Program-made: the position numbers and the translations under genes
Shown: positions 21,378 to 29,564 of the stretch, piece by piece
Layout: each line of letters starts with the position of its first letter
Position numbering within the stretch: the stretch's first letter is position 1
Notes under the pieces: generated by a model
What the model saw: only the letters and a program-made list of their open reading frames with translations
Databases searched by the model: none
What the model was told of the DNA's origin: nothing
DNA from: Jilunia laotingensis
GTDB lineage: Bacteria; Bacteroidota; Bacteroidia; Bacteroidales; Bacteroidaceae
Direction of reading: 5' to 3'
Assembly (NCBI RefSeq): GCF_014385165.1
Contig: NZ_JACRTF010000001.1
Coordinates: 3,720,001 to 3,784,000 of the forward strand
DNA length: 64,000 nucleotides

Positions 21378-22472
21378 TTATAAATATTTTATGGGATTCG
21401 TGTTCACTTTACTCAATTGGAGTGTAAAATTAGGAAATAAACCCCGGATTATGGAATAAAAAATTTCTTTTGTATACTGTTCACTTTCGTAGTGTCCGAT
21501 CTCTGCTATCAGAATATCAGATTCATGACCGAAATAATCATGATATTTAATTTCTCCAGTAATAAAAACATCTGCTCTATTACGAATAGCTAATGGTAAT
21601 AAGAAGGCACCTGCTCCACCACATAAAGCAACGGTTTGAATTTCTCGGCCGGTCAATTTATTATGTTTCAAGCATCCGACTTCGAATATTTTCTTGATGC
21701 GTTTCAAAAATTCCAATTCACTTTCAGGAGCTTCTAACTCACCTATTATTCCGGCACCGACCTGTATCCAAGAATTCTGTAACGGATAAATATCAAATGC
21801 CGGTTCTTCATAAGGATGAGCTGAAATCAAAGCACGTATGACTTCTCCTCTTTTATATACGGGAAAAATGGTTTCAATTCGCACTTCCTTTTCATTATGT
21901 AGTTCTCCAATGGTTCCGGAAAAAGGATTTGCTCCTTCTTGGGCACGGAATGTCCCCTCTCCTTCAATGTTGTAACTGCACGAGTCATAGTTCCCTATAT
22001 GACCGCATCCAACAGAGAACAGAGCATTACGAACCATTTCAGCTTGTGCTAGTGGTACAAATGTTACCAATTTTACCAAGCAGTTTTCTTTAGGCTCGAG
22101 GATACGGACATTTTTAAGTCCTATCTTTTCAGCTATTTTGAAGTTCACTCCTTCAGATACATTATCTAAGTTCGTATGAGCCGAATAAATAACAATATCG
22201 TTTTTTATTGCTTTAAAGATACAGCGCTCTATATAATCTTTTCCTGTAATTGATTTATATCCTTTAAAGATAAGAGGGTGATGCGATATAACAAGGTTCA
22301 ATCCGGATACTATCGCTTCATCCAGTACGGCTTCAGTAACGTCAAGACACAACAAAGCCCCTGTTGCTTCCGCATCTGTCAGTCCGATTTGCAGGCCGGC
22401 ATTATCAAATCCGTCTTGCAATGGCAGAGGCGCGAATCGTTCAAGGGCGCTTACTATTTCCTTAATTTTCAT
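21378..22472 (-). CDS. Nif3-like dinuclear metal centre protein
   Basis: A 364-aa member of the Nif3/YqfO family: hexameric ring proteins with a two-metal site and, in the long form, an inserted PII/CutA-like domain. Metal-binding signatures are the N-terminal DNAGLQIG, VISHHPLIFKG, YSAHTNLDNVSEG and the C-terminal VFITGEIKYHDYF with EIGHYESEQY. The insert spans about residues 130-235 and includes YPLQNS and ISAHPYEEPAF. The ATG at 22472 is preferred. An in-frame TTG at 22496 lies inside the promoter box TATATTTG (22494-22501). Biochemical function of the family is unsettled. Confidence 0.93.
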   Translation of the reverse strand: MKIKEIVSALERFAPLPLQDGFDNAGLQIGLTDAEATGALLCLDVTEAVLDEAIVSGLNLVISHHPLIFKGYKSITGKDYIERCIFKAIKNDIVIYSAHTNLDNVSEGVNFKIAEKIGLKNVRILEPKENCLVKLVTFVPLAQAEMVRNALFSVGCGHIGNYDSCSYNIEGEGTFRAQEGANPFSGTIGELHNEKEVRIETIFPVYKRGEVIRALISAHPYEEPAFDIYPLQNSWIQVGAGIIGELEAPESELEFLKRIKKIFEVGCLKHNKLTGREIQTVALCGGAGAFLLPLAIRNRADVFITGEIKYHDYFGHESDILIAEIGHYESEQYTKEIFYSIIRGLFPNFTLQLSKVNTNPIKYL

Positions 22473-22493
22473 TATTTGCAGAAAATTTGGATG

Positions 22494-22501
22494 CAAATAT
22501 A
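22494..22501 (-). promoter_or_regulatory. -7 box of the nif3 / zinc-ribbon operon
   Basis: TATATTTG on the minus strand, 22 bases before the ATG at 22472. Its overlap with an upstream in-frame TTG decides the start. Confidence 0.65.
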
Positions 22502-22603
22502 AGGAAAAAATAGAAGGTATGTATTACTTTTATCGTTTTTTAGTACATACTAGTCGGAACTTGTATTTATGTGGAAACTTTTGAAGGAGATCATTAAGTA
22601 GTG

Positions 22604-22990
22604 CTAAATAGTGATTTCGACGATATTCCCATCTGGGTCTAGTATGGCACTCTCAAAAAATCCATCACCTGTAATGCGTGGCTCACTGGCGATTGTAAAA
22701 CCGTCTTTACGCAGTTGTTCGGTAAGTTTAAGTACAGTTTCCTTACTTCCTGTCGAAAAAGAAAAGTGAGCTAATCCTATACTTGGGACAGTGTGTTGAT
22801 GTGTTGTGATATCCTTTCTGCGCATAATTTCTATTTGAGCCCCTCCTGATTTGAAACTAATAAGATAAGATTCAAAACCTTTTAGTGAATTTACATATTT
22901 TTCATTACTAATACCATTGAAGTAACGGATATAGAAATTCTTCAGTTCTTCCAGCTGGGCTGTCCATAGGGCAATGTGATGAATGTGCAT
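22604..22990 (-). CDS. VOC-family (glyoxalase/bleomycin-resistance fold) protein
   Basis: A 128-aa single vicinal-oxygen-chelate domain. Two beta-alpha-beta-beta-beta halves are visible. The first begins MHIHHIALWTAQLEELKNFY with metal-ligand-type His, and the second includes IGLAHFSFSTGS (His) and closes with LDPDGNIVEITI (Glu). These are the usual metal positions of the fold. Substrate cannot be assigned; lactoylglutathione lyase is only one option. It is divergent from the GNAT gene and shares with it a palindromic promoter region. Confidence 0.85.
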   Translation of the reverse strand: MHIHHIALWTAQLEELKNFYIRYFNGISNEKYVNSLKGFESYLISFKSGGAQIEIMRRKDITTHQHTVPSIGLAHFSFSTGSKETVLKLTEQLRKDGFTIASEPRITGDGFFESAILDPDGNIVEITI

Positions 22991-23032
22991 AGATGTTTCG
23001 TTTAATTATTATGGTTAATCATTAAATGATTG

Positions 23033-23048
23033 TATCTTTGCAAAGATA
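23033..23048. promoter_or_regulatory. Palindromic divergent promoter (VOC / GNAT)
   Basis: The 16-bp perfect palindrome TATCTTTGCAAAGATA contains one -7 box per strand (23033-23040 plus, 23041-23048 minus), facing opposite ways and abutting. It sits 43 bases before the minus-strand ATG and 40 bases before the plus-strand ATG. Confidence 0.7.
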
Positions 23049-23087
23049 AGTAAAGTTCAGAATGAACCAATTGATTAAAGTCAAAAT

Positions 23088-23519
23088 ATGATAAGATGTT
23101 ATAGTTCTCAGGATACTGACAGAGTGGTGCGTATTTGGCTGGAAGCTTCAATCCTTGCTCATCATTTTGTTCCCGCTTTGTACTGGATTGGAAAAGAAGA
23201 GGATATGCGTAATCAATATCTGCCACTTAGCCAAATATATGTATTCGAGGAGGAAGAAAGTAAAGTTGTGCAAGGTTTTGTTGCAATGGTGAACAACTAT
23301 CTGGCTGCACTGTTTGTGATACCGGAAGTACAAGGAAGAGGCATCGGCAGATCGTTGATGGAGTATGTCAAAGCATTACATGGAGAAATAACATTGAGGG
23401 TATACGTTAAAAATGAACATGCTGTTCTGTTTTATGAGAAATTGGGATATGATATCATTGAAGAACAGTTGGACATAGAAACCGGAGAAAGAGAATATGT
23501 AATGAAGTGGGAAAAGTAA
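23088..23519 (+). CDS. GNAT-family N-acetyltransferase
   Basis: A 143-aa acetyl-CoA-dependent acyltransferase of the GCN5 fold. The acetyl-CoA pyrophosphate loop (motif A) is visible as VQGRGIGRSLMEYVK near residue 83. The beta-bulge strand before it is YLAALFVIPE, and the C-terminal motif B region AVLFYEKLGYDIIEEQ follows. The substrate is unknown; small GNATs of this type can act on amines, amino acids or protein termini. It is transcribed from the palindromic promoter shared with the VOC gene. Confidence 0.88.
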   Translation: MIRCYSSQDTDRVVRIWLEASILAHHFVPALYWIGKEEDMRNQYLPLSQIYVFEEEESKVVQGFVAMVNNYLAALFVIPEVQGRGIGRSLMEYVKALHGEITLRVYVKNEHAVLFYEKLGYDIIEEQLDIETGEREYVMKWEK

Positions 23520-23553
23520 TTGTTTTTATTATCAATATATTAACTAATAACGA

Positions 23554-24006
23554 ATGAGAAAGATTTTATTATTTTTATTATTAGCTACTCTCTTGAGTGC
23601 TTGCGATAACGATTCTGATTCAAACTGGAACAATCGTCCGGGTTGGGAGGATAATCAAAATTGGGAAGTGTATACTATTACAATTAATGCTAAAGATTGG
23701 CAATTAGTAGGAGATGTAAACGGGGATAATTCTTTCTATAGATGTATTGTGGATGATCGGTATCTGGATCAGAATATTTTTGATAACGGTAGTGTGATGG
23801 TCTATTTGATACAATATGACGGAAATACTCCTGTGCAAACTCCGTTGCCCTACATAATGCATTATGCTGATGGTGACAATTTATGGACGGAAACTTTTTC
23901 ATACGATTACAGTGTAGGGTCACTGGCCTTTTATGTAACCTATAGTGATTTTTTTACAGAAAACAAGCCCGGTACATGTCAATTTAAGGTTGTGATGCAT
24001 TGGTAA
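23554..24006 (+). CDS. Small exported lipoprotein, unknown function
   Basis: A 150-aa protein with a lipoprotein signal peptide: MRKILLFLLLATLLSAC, lipobox Cys17. After it comes an Asp-rich stretch (DNDSDSN), which in Bacteroides resembles surface lipoprotein export signals (K-(D/E)2-type acidic residues after Cys). The rest is rich in Trp, Tyr and Asp with beta-strand patterns and shows no domain I recognise. It is 34 bases after the GNAT gene and may be co-transcribed. Cell-surface location is inference. Confidence 0.75.
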   Translation: MRKILLFLLLATLLSACDNDSDSNWNNRPGWEDNQNWEVYTITINAKDWQLVGDVNGDNSFYRCIVDDRYLDQNIFDNGSVMVYLIQYDGNTPVQTPLPYIMHYADGDNLWTETFSYDYSVGSLAFYVTYSDFFTENKPGTCQFKVVMHW

Positions 24007-24016
24007 ATATACAAGC

Positions 24017-24070
24017 GAGCCGTATCCTTAGATGTTTTTCAATCAATAGGATACGGCTCTCTGCTTTTTT
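24017..24070 (+). terminator. Terminator after the small lipoprotein gene
   Basis: Arms GAGCCGTATCCT (24017-24028) and AGGATACGGCTC (24048-24059) precede a T-rich stretch. It lies between convergent genes and may also stop the hydrogenase transcript. Confidence 0.8.
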
Positions 24071-24086
24071 AATCAGATTTTATTCT

Positions 24087-24563
24087 TTATTCAAGTTCAT
24101 CCAGTATTTTCTTTATATCAACCGGTTGAAGCCGGCCATATACTTTCTCTCCAATCATGACTACCGGTGCAAGTCCGCAGGCTCCTACACAGCGTAAACA
24201 ATCTAGTGAAAATTTGCCGTCAGGTGTTGTTTCTCCTACTTCAATACCAAGTACACGTTTAAACTCTTCCAGTAATTTTTCGGATCCTCTTACATAACAA
24301 GCTGTTCCCATACATACGGAGATAGGGTGTTTGCCTTTGGGAGTCATCGTAAAAAAAGTATAGAAGGTTACAACTCCGTAAACTTTCGATACGGGAATAT
24401 TAAGTTTATGGGCAATAATACGCTGCATCTCTTCAGGCAGATAACCTTGAAGGTGTTGTGCTTCGTGGAGAATATTGATAAGTTCTCCCGGATCGTTTCC
24501 ATGTTTATCGCAGATAGCTTTTACTTCTTCAGCTACCATACATGCTAATTTTATATCTGACAT
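24087..24563 (-). CDS. hydC: NAD-linked [FeFe]-hydrogenase, NuoE-like [2Fe-2S] subunit
   Basis: A 158-aa thioredoxin-fold ferredoxin related to NuoE of complex I. It has the four expected [2Fe-2S] cysteines: two in CMGTACYVRGS and two in CLRCVGACGLAP. The N-terminal helical bundle includes LINILHEAQHLQGYLP, a family signature. As the last gene of the three-gene operon (18 bases after hydA) it completes the HydABC complex, where this subunit shuttles electrons between the flavin subunit and the catalytic subunit. The gene symbol follows Thermotoga usage. Confidence 0.92.
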   Translation of the reverse strand: MSDIKLACMVAEEVKAICDKHGNDPGELINILHEAQHLQGYLPEEMQRIIAHKLNIPVSKVYGVVTFYTFFTMTPKGKHPISVCMGTACYVRGSEKLLEEFKRVLGIEVGETTPDGKFSLDCLRCVGACGLAPVVMIGEKVYGRLQPVDIKKILDELE

Positions 24564-24581
24564 AGTTCTATCCTTAATTTG

Positions 24582-26348
24582 TTAATCAATCGCCTTATTG
24601 AAATAATGAGTATGCAAAAGCATATGTGCTTTTTCGCTTAGAGGTTTCCCTAGATATTCTTCATACAATTTTTGAATATAGGGATTCTCATGTGATTTGC
24701 GTATGGGCTTATTTGCATCTTCTTCGTATAAAGCTTTAGAGCGTGCGTATAAAATATCAGTCTGTCCATGATGAAGTGGTTGTCCTCCTCCACCGATACA
24801 TCCACCGGGACAAGCCATAATTTCAATAGCATGATATTCATTATTGCCATTCCGGATGTCTTCTAGAAGATGTCTGGCATTTCCCAAACCATGTGCGATG
24901 CCTACTTTCAGTTCAAAACCATTCAGATTGATAACTGCCCGGCGTACACCGTCCATACCTCTGACATTTTCGAAGTTTACATTCTCTAAAGTCTGCCCGG
25001 TGTAGATTTCATAAACAGATCGTAAGGCAGCTTCCATTACTCCACCAGTAGTTCCGAATATAACACTCGCCCCTGTTGATTCTCCCATAGGTTGGTCGAA
25101 CTCGCTGTCCGGCAACAATTGGAAACCGATATTGGCACGTTTTATTAGTCTTGCCAACTCGCGTGTACTGATAGAATAATCCACATCAGGATTACCGTTT
25201 GTTTTGAATTCATCCCGGTCACATTCGTACTTCTTAGCCAAACAGGGCATGATAGATACTACAATTAACTTTTCGCGAGGGATTCCCATTTTTTCAGCCC
25301 AGTATGATTTAGCTATTGAACCGAACATCTGTTGGGGAGAACGGGCTGTTGAAGGAATATTCAACATATCCGGGAAATGATGTTCAAAAAAGTTTACCCA
25401 TGCCGGACAGCAAGATGTCAATATGGGGAGGCAAACTTCTTTATCTCCATCAAGGAAACGAGTTAGTCTTTCTAATACTTCCGCTCCTTCTTCCATAATG
25501 GTGAGATCAGCCGCGAAGTCGGTGTCAAATACATAATTAAATCCCAATTCGCGTAAAGCATAAACCATCTTTCCCGTAACAGATGTTCCGGCCGGCATCC
25601 CGAATTCCTCCCCTAGAGCCACTCTGACAGCAGGGGCAGTCTGCACAATTACTATTTTATCCGGATTTTCCAAATCTTCCAATAAACGGTTGGTATGGTC
25701 GTGTTCGGTCAAGGCTCCAACCGGACAAACCGCTACACACTGCCCACAATAAGTACATTCACTTTCACCCATTTTCTTATCAAAAGCAGGTGCGATGGTC
25801 GTGTTGAATCCTCTTCTTACCGCTCCAAGGGCACCAACGGTTTGTACATCATTACATACACTTTCACAGCGCCTACAGAAGATACATTTATCCATATTAC
25901 GTACGATAGAGGTTGTCACTTCGCGTTTTCTTAACGAGAGTTCTCCTCCATTAAATGGCATTTCGCGTACATTGAAGCGTAGTGCTAGATTCTGTAATTC
26001 ACAATTACCGGATTTCGGGCAAGTAAGGCAGTCGTTCGGATGGTCGGATAAAATGAGTTCGGCTACTACTTTTCGGGCATTCATAACTCTTAAAGTACTG
26101 GTACGAACTACCATCCCTTCTGTGCAACGAGTAGCACACGAAGGTGCTAAGTTTTTTCTTCCTTCTACTTCGACTACACAGATTCGGCAGGAAGCAGGAT
26201 TATTTTTTATACAGGTTCCTTTGAGATCAATGTGGCAAAGTGTAGGTATAGATATACCTATTTCTGTTGCAGCCTCCAGTATGGTTGTACCTTGAGGAAC
26301 TGTGATTGAATGCCCATCTATTTGCAGTGTTACTTTTTTTGTTTCCAT
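24582..26348 (-). CDS. hydA: [FeFe]-hydrogenase catalytic subunit
   Basis: Makes or consumes H2. The 588-aa protein has an N-terminal plant-type [2Fe-2S] domain (Cys near 38-57 and 71), the His-Cys3 [4Fe-4S] site (H103, C107, C110, C116), two [4Fe-4S] motifs (CIFCRRCESVC at 155 and CTYCGQCVAVCP at 198), and all three H-cluster signatures: TSCCPAW (311-317), MPCLAKKYE (from 368) and EIMACPGGCIGGG (from 509). The start is ATG 26348; a TTG six codons upstream would overlap hydB. The extra C-terminal domain seen in some Thermotoga-type HydA is absent. Maturation genes hydEFG are not in the window. Confidence 0.96.
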   Translation of the reverse strand: METKKVTLQIDGHSITVPQGTTILEAATEIGISIPTLCHIDLKGTCIKNNPASCRICVVEVEGRKNLAPSCATRCTEGMVVRTSTLRVMNARKVVAELILSDHPNDCLTCPKSGNCELQNLALRFNVREMPFNGGELSLRKREVTTSIVRNMDKCIFCRRCESVCNDVQTVGALGAVRRGFNTTIAPAFDKKMGESECTYCGQCVAVCPVGALTEHDHTNRLLEDLENPDKIVIVQTAPAVRVALGEEFGMPAGTSVTGKMVYALRELGFNYVFDTDFAADLTIMEEGAEVLERLTRFLDGDKEVCLPILTSCCPAWVNFFEHHFPDMLNIPSTARSPQQMFGSIAKSYWAEKMGIPREKLIVVSIMPCLAKKYECDRDEFKTNGNPDVDYSISTRELARLIKRANIGFQLLPDSEFDQPMGESTGASVIFGTTGGVMEAALRSVYEIYTGQTLENVNFENVRGMDGVRRAVINLNGFELKVGIAHGLGNARHLLEDIRNGNNEYHAIEIMACPGGCIGGGGQPLHHGQTDILYARSKALYEEDANKPIRKSHENPYIQKLYEEYLGKPLSEKAHMLLHTHYFNKAID

Positions 26349-26359
26349 AGTCTTGATGA

Positions 26360-28267
26360 TTAACAAACAGAGATTGCTTTAAATTTACAACGTGCCATAC
26401 ACATTCCACATTTAATACATTTTTCCGGAAGAATGGTATGAGGTTTACGTGGCAAGCCTGTGATGGCATCTGCCGGACAATTCTTTGCGCACAAATGACA
26501 TCCTATGCATAGATCAGGATTAATATAATAGGTCAATAGTGATTTACACTGTTTTGCGCGGCATGTTTTGTCATGTACATGTTCCACGTACTCGTCATAG
26601 AAGTTATCGAGTGTCGATAATACCGGATTAGGAGAAGTTTGTCCGAGTCCGCAAAGAGCTGTATCTTTTATCACCTTGCCTAATGTTTGTAGGGTTTGCA
26701 GATCTTTTTCGGTGGCTTTTCCTTCTGTTATCTTGTTCAACAATTCTAGCAATCGCTTATTTCCAATACGGCAAGGTGTACATTTTCCACAAGATTCTTC
26801 TACTGTAAAGTCGAGGAAGAAACGAGCCACGGAAACCATACAGTCGTCCTCGTCCATGACAATCATACCTCCTGATCCCATCATGGAACCTACTGCAAGC
26901 AGGTTATCAAAGTCAATGGGTGTATCAAGATGCTTTTCCGTAAGGCAACCTCCGGAAGGTCCTCCGGTTTGTACAGCTTTGAATTTCTTTCCTCCTTTAA
27001 TGCCTCCGCCAATTTCGTAGATAACCTCACGTAACGTAGTTCCCATAGGAACCTCGATTAATCCTACATTATTGATTTTTCCAGCCAAGGCGAAAACTTT
27101 TGTTCCTTTAGAACGTTCGGTTCCGATGGCAGAGAACCATTCCGCACCTTTCGTCAATATAATAGGTACATTGGCCAATGTTTCCACATTGTTTACATTG
27201 GTAGGCTTGCCCTGATAACCGGCTTCGGCAGGGAACGGTGGTTTTAAAGTGGGTTCTCCCCTCTTTCCTTCCATTGAATGGATTAGCGCGGTCTCTTCAC
27301 CGCACACAAACGCTCCTGCGCCATATCTTATCTCAATATCAAAACTAAAGTCAGTGCCTAAGATATGACCACCTAGCAAACCGTACTCTCGGGCTTGGGC
27401 GATGGCTGTTTTCAGTCGGTGTATTGCCAAAGGGTATTCTGCACGTATATACACCAATCCTTTTGACGCTCCGATGGAATATCCGCATAAAGCCATAGCT
27501 TCTATAATAGAGTGAGGGTCACCTTCCATGATAGAACGATCCATAAATGCTCCGGGGTCACCTTCATCCGCATTACAAACTACATATTTTATATCGGACT
27601 TTTGTTTACTTGCCAACTCCCACTTCAAGCCGGTAGGGAAACCACCGCCCCCTCGTCCACGCAAACCGGCACGTTTTATCACGTCAATGACATCTGCCGG
27701 AGTATGGTTTAACAGATAGTCCGCTAAAGCCGAGTATCCGTTTCTTGCTATGTATTCTTCTATATTTTCAGGATCAATGAATCCGCAATTACGTAGTGCA
27801 ATGCGCATTTGTTTCCGGTAGAAATCCATGTGCTTTGAATCGCTGACCTCTTTCTCGCTTTTTGGGTCGATGTAAAGCAATCGTTCGATTCTTTTCCCTC
27901 CTATAATGTGTACTTTCACTATCTCTTCGGCATCTTCCGGAGTCACTTGTATATAGAAAGTGTTATCGGGGATGATTTTTACGATAGGACCTTTTTCGCA
28001 GAAGCCAAAGCATCCGGTGGTGATAACCTCTACTTTGTCTGCTATCCCATTTTCTTCGAGGAGTCTGTTCAGATTGTCTGCGATGTCATGGCTTGATGAT
28101 GCTTTACATCCTGTACCACCGCAGATCAAAATCTGTAAATGTTGTGAACCAAGAGCTAAGCCACAGCTTTGTTCAGCTACTTTCTCGTTGCTCTCTTCAC
28201 GTAGAAGGAGTGCTGTTTCAGCACTCTTTCTGATCTTTTCAAGATCGTGGATTGAAAGTATTTTCAT
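26360..28267 (-). CDS. hydB: NAD-linked [FeFe]-hydrogenase, NuoF-like flavin subunit
   Basis: The 635-aa NADH/FMN subunit. Domain order: N-terminal thioredoxin-like [2Fe-2S] region (cysteines in CGGTGCKAS near 49 and TTGCFGFCEKGP near 105), a NuoF core with the NADH/FMN loops GRGGGGFPTGLKW and CNADEGDPGAFMDRS, the [4Fe-4S] site SCGKCTPCRIG, and a C-terminal two-cluster ferredoxin domain (CIGCHLCAKNCP, CIKCGMCMARC). That extra N- and C-terminal decoration is the hallmark of the HydB subunit of bifurcating hydrogenases rather than respiratory NuoF. First gene of the operon, with a TATATTTG box 23 bases upstream. Confidence 0.95.
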   Translation of the reverse strand: MKILSIHDLEKIRKSAETALLLREESNEKVAEQSCGLALGSQHLQILICGGTGCKASSSHDIADNLNRLLEENGIADKVEVITTGCFGFCEKGPIVKIIPDNTFYIQVTPEDAEEIVKVHIIGGKRIERLLYIDPKSEKEVSDSKHMDFYRKQMRIALRNCGFIDPENIEEYIARNGYSALADYLLNHTPADVIDVIKRAGLRGRGGGGFPTGLKWELASKQKSDIKYVVCNADEGDPGAFMDRSIMEGDPHSIIEAMALCGYSIGASKGLVYIRAEYPLAIHRLKTAIAQAREYGLLGGHILGTDFSFDIEIRYGAGAFVCGEETALIHSMEGKRGEPTLKPPFPAEAGYQGKPTNVNNVETLANVPIILTKGAEWFSAIGTERSKGTKVFALAGKINNVGLIEVPMGTTLREVIYEIGGGIKGGKKFKAVQTGGPSGGCLTEKHLDTPIDFDNLLAVGSMMGSGGMIVMDEDDCMVSVARFFLDFTVEESCGKCTPCRIGNKRLLELLNKITEGKATEKDLQTLQTLGKVIKDTALCGLGQTSPNPVLSTLDNFYDEYVEHVHDKTCRAKQCKSLLTYYINPDLCIGCHLCAKNCPADAITGLPRKPHTILPEKCIKCGMCMARCKFKAISVC

Positions 28268-28290
28268 TCGTACTAAATATAAGTTCGAAG

Positions 28291-28298
28291 CAAATATA
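28291..28298 (-). promoter_or_regulatory. -7 box of the hydrogenase operon
   Basis: TATATTTG on the minus strand, 23 bases before the hydB ATG. Confidence 0.6.
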
Positions 28299-28445
28299 GC
28301 GATTCGGTTTCTTATAAAGAAAGATTTTATGCGAAATATTAAAAAGAAAGTAAAATGGGAGGGAATTTGCGCTCTTTTTAGATATGTTTGTATACTCCGG
28401 ATTGCAAAATGGGTATATAGTTATCATTAAGATAGTGTGTTGGCT

Positions 28446-28730
28446 CTACTGTCGGATATTCTTCCTTATTCTGAGGGCAACTTTATTTTTCAGGGCATAT
28501 CTTTCATCCACTACCCTATCTGTAGGAAAGAAAGTGAAAATAATTCTCCATTCTTTCTCTTGGTAGGCAAATTTCCGCACAGCTGATCCTTGGCGAATTT
28601 GTTCTAACTTTTCTTGAATAAAGATTTCTATTCCTAAAGGTAATGAATCTCCTTCTCGTGTTACCTCTGACGTAATAAAAAATCCGGGAGATGGTAGTCT
28701 ACTGACCAAATCTAAAATCTGCTCTATCAT
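28446..28730 (-). CDS. Small conserved-looking protein in the FetAB-like operon
   Basis: A 94-aa protein of unknown function. Its ATG overlaps the stop of the permease gene (ATGA), which strongly suggests a real, translationally coupled gene. The sequence is basic at the C-terminus (LRIRKNIRQ), has an aromatic beta segment KEWRIIFTFFPTDRVVDE, and shows no signal peptide, membrane helix or metal motif. Being locked to an exporter of the FetAB type suggests a role linked to that transporter, but nothing in the sequence says what. Confidence 0.75.
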   Translation of the reverse strand: MIEQILDLVSRLPSPGFFITSEVTREGDSLPLGIEIFIQEKLEQIRQGSAVRKFAYQEKEWRIIFTFFPTDRVVDERYALKNKVALRIRKNIRQ

Positions 28731-29527
28731 TTTTTCTCTTTCTTTTCGACCATAACTTGCAGGAGCTTGCCGTACGAATCGAACGATTTGCGGGATGCTA
28801 GTGAAATGGTGATCATCAAGGAAAGCATGGAGGCCGTGAAGGTGATAACCATAATCATCATTTGGTATTTGATTGCCACGTTCGGACTACTGCCACCTAA
28901 TATTTGCCCAATCATTGTGCCGGGAAGGGCTACTAGGCCCATAACGGCAATATTGGCAATTAACGGGCTGAAAGATTTTATGATAGCCTGTTTTATAAAT
29001 GGCGCTTGTGCTTCCTGACGGGTAGCTCCGTTTCCCAAAAGATAGCGATAGAGTTGTTCTTCCCGCTTCAATCCGCTATAGTAAGTGTTCAGGGCAATTA
29101 CATTACTTGAAAGCATATTTCCCATAAGGATACCGAAAATAGGAATGAAATATTGCGCACTGAATACATTGTCCAGTCGCAACACTATACCGATGAAATA
29201 CATGCCGACAAGTACAACGCTGCATAGAAAACCTGTACTGATAGGAATCAGCAGGATTTGCCGTTTTAAACCGGTACGCACCAAAGCGGTTTGTCCAGCT
29301 ACGAATATCATTACTATCACCCATAAGAAGTTGATCCATGGATTATTCCACAGGAATAAATATTTCAGATACATTCCAATAAGGAAAAGTTGTACAATCA
29401 TACGGGCTGTACCTATGAGGGTTGCTTTTACCAATCCGGTTTTGAATTTCCAAAGATAAAATACTGGTATTGCTAATAGTAGCAATCCTGTTAACAGACT
29501 GAAATAGGATATATCGATTGTCCCCAT
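28727..29527 (-). CDS. fetB: ABC transporter permease, FetB/YbbM (UPF0014) family
   Basis: A 266-aa inner-membrane protein with about seven predicted hydrophobic helices. Family signatures are LIGTARMIVQLFLIGMYL, PIFGILMGNMLSSNVIALNT and PGTMIGQILGGSSPNVAIKYQ. E. coli FetAB exports iron and helps resist oxidative stress (known family); the same role here is inference. The ATPase gene lies immediately upstream (37-base gap) and the small 94-aa gene overlaps the 3' end. Confidence 0.88.
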   Translation of the reverse strand: MGTIDISYFSLLTGLLLLAIPVFYLWKFKTGLVKATLIGTARMIVQLFLIGMYLKYLFLWNNPWINFLWVIVMIFVAGQTALVRTGLKRQILLIPISTGFLCSVVLVGMYFIGIVLRLDNVFSAQYFIPIFGILMGNMLSSNVIALNTYYSGLKREEQLYRYLLGNGATRQEAQAPFIKQAIIKSFSPLIANIAVMGLVALPGTMIGQILGGSSPNVAIKYQMMIMVITFTASMLSLMITISLASRKSFDSYGKLLQVMVEKKEKK

Positions 29528-29564
29528 ATGTTTATTTACAATTCATTATTATTATGTGATCATT

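Noticed and set aside
27960-28430. 156-codon plus-strand ORF antisense to hydB
   Set aside because: It is the mirror of a strongly supported gene with correct cluster motifs on the minus strand.
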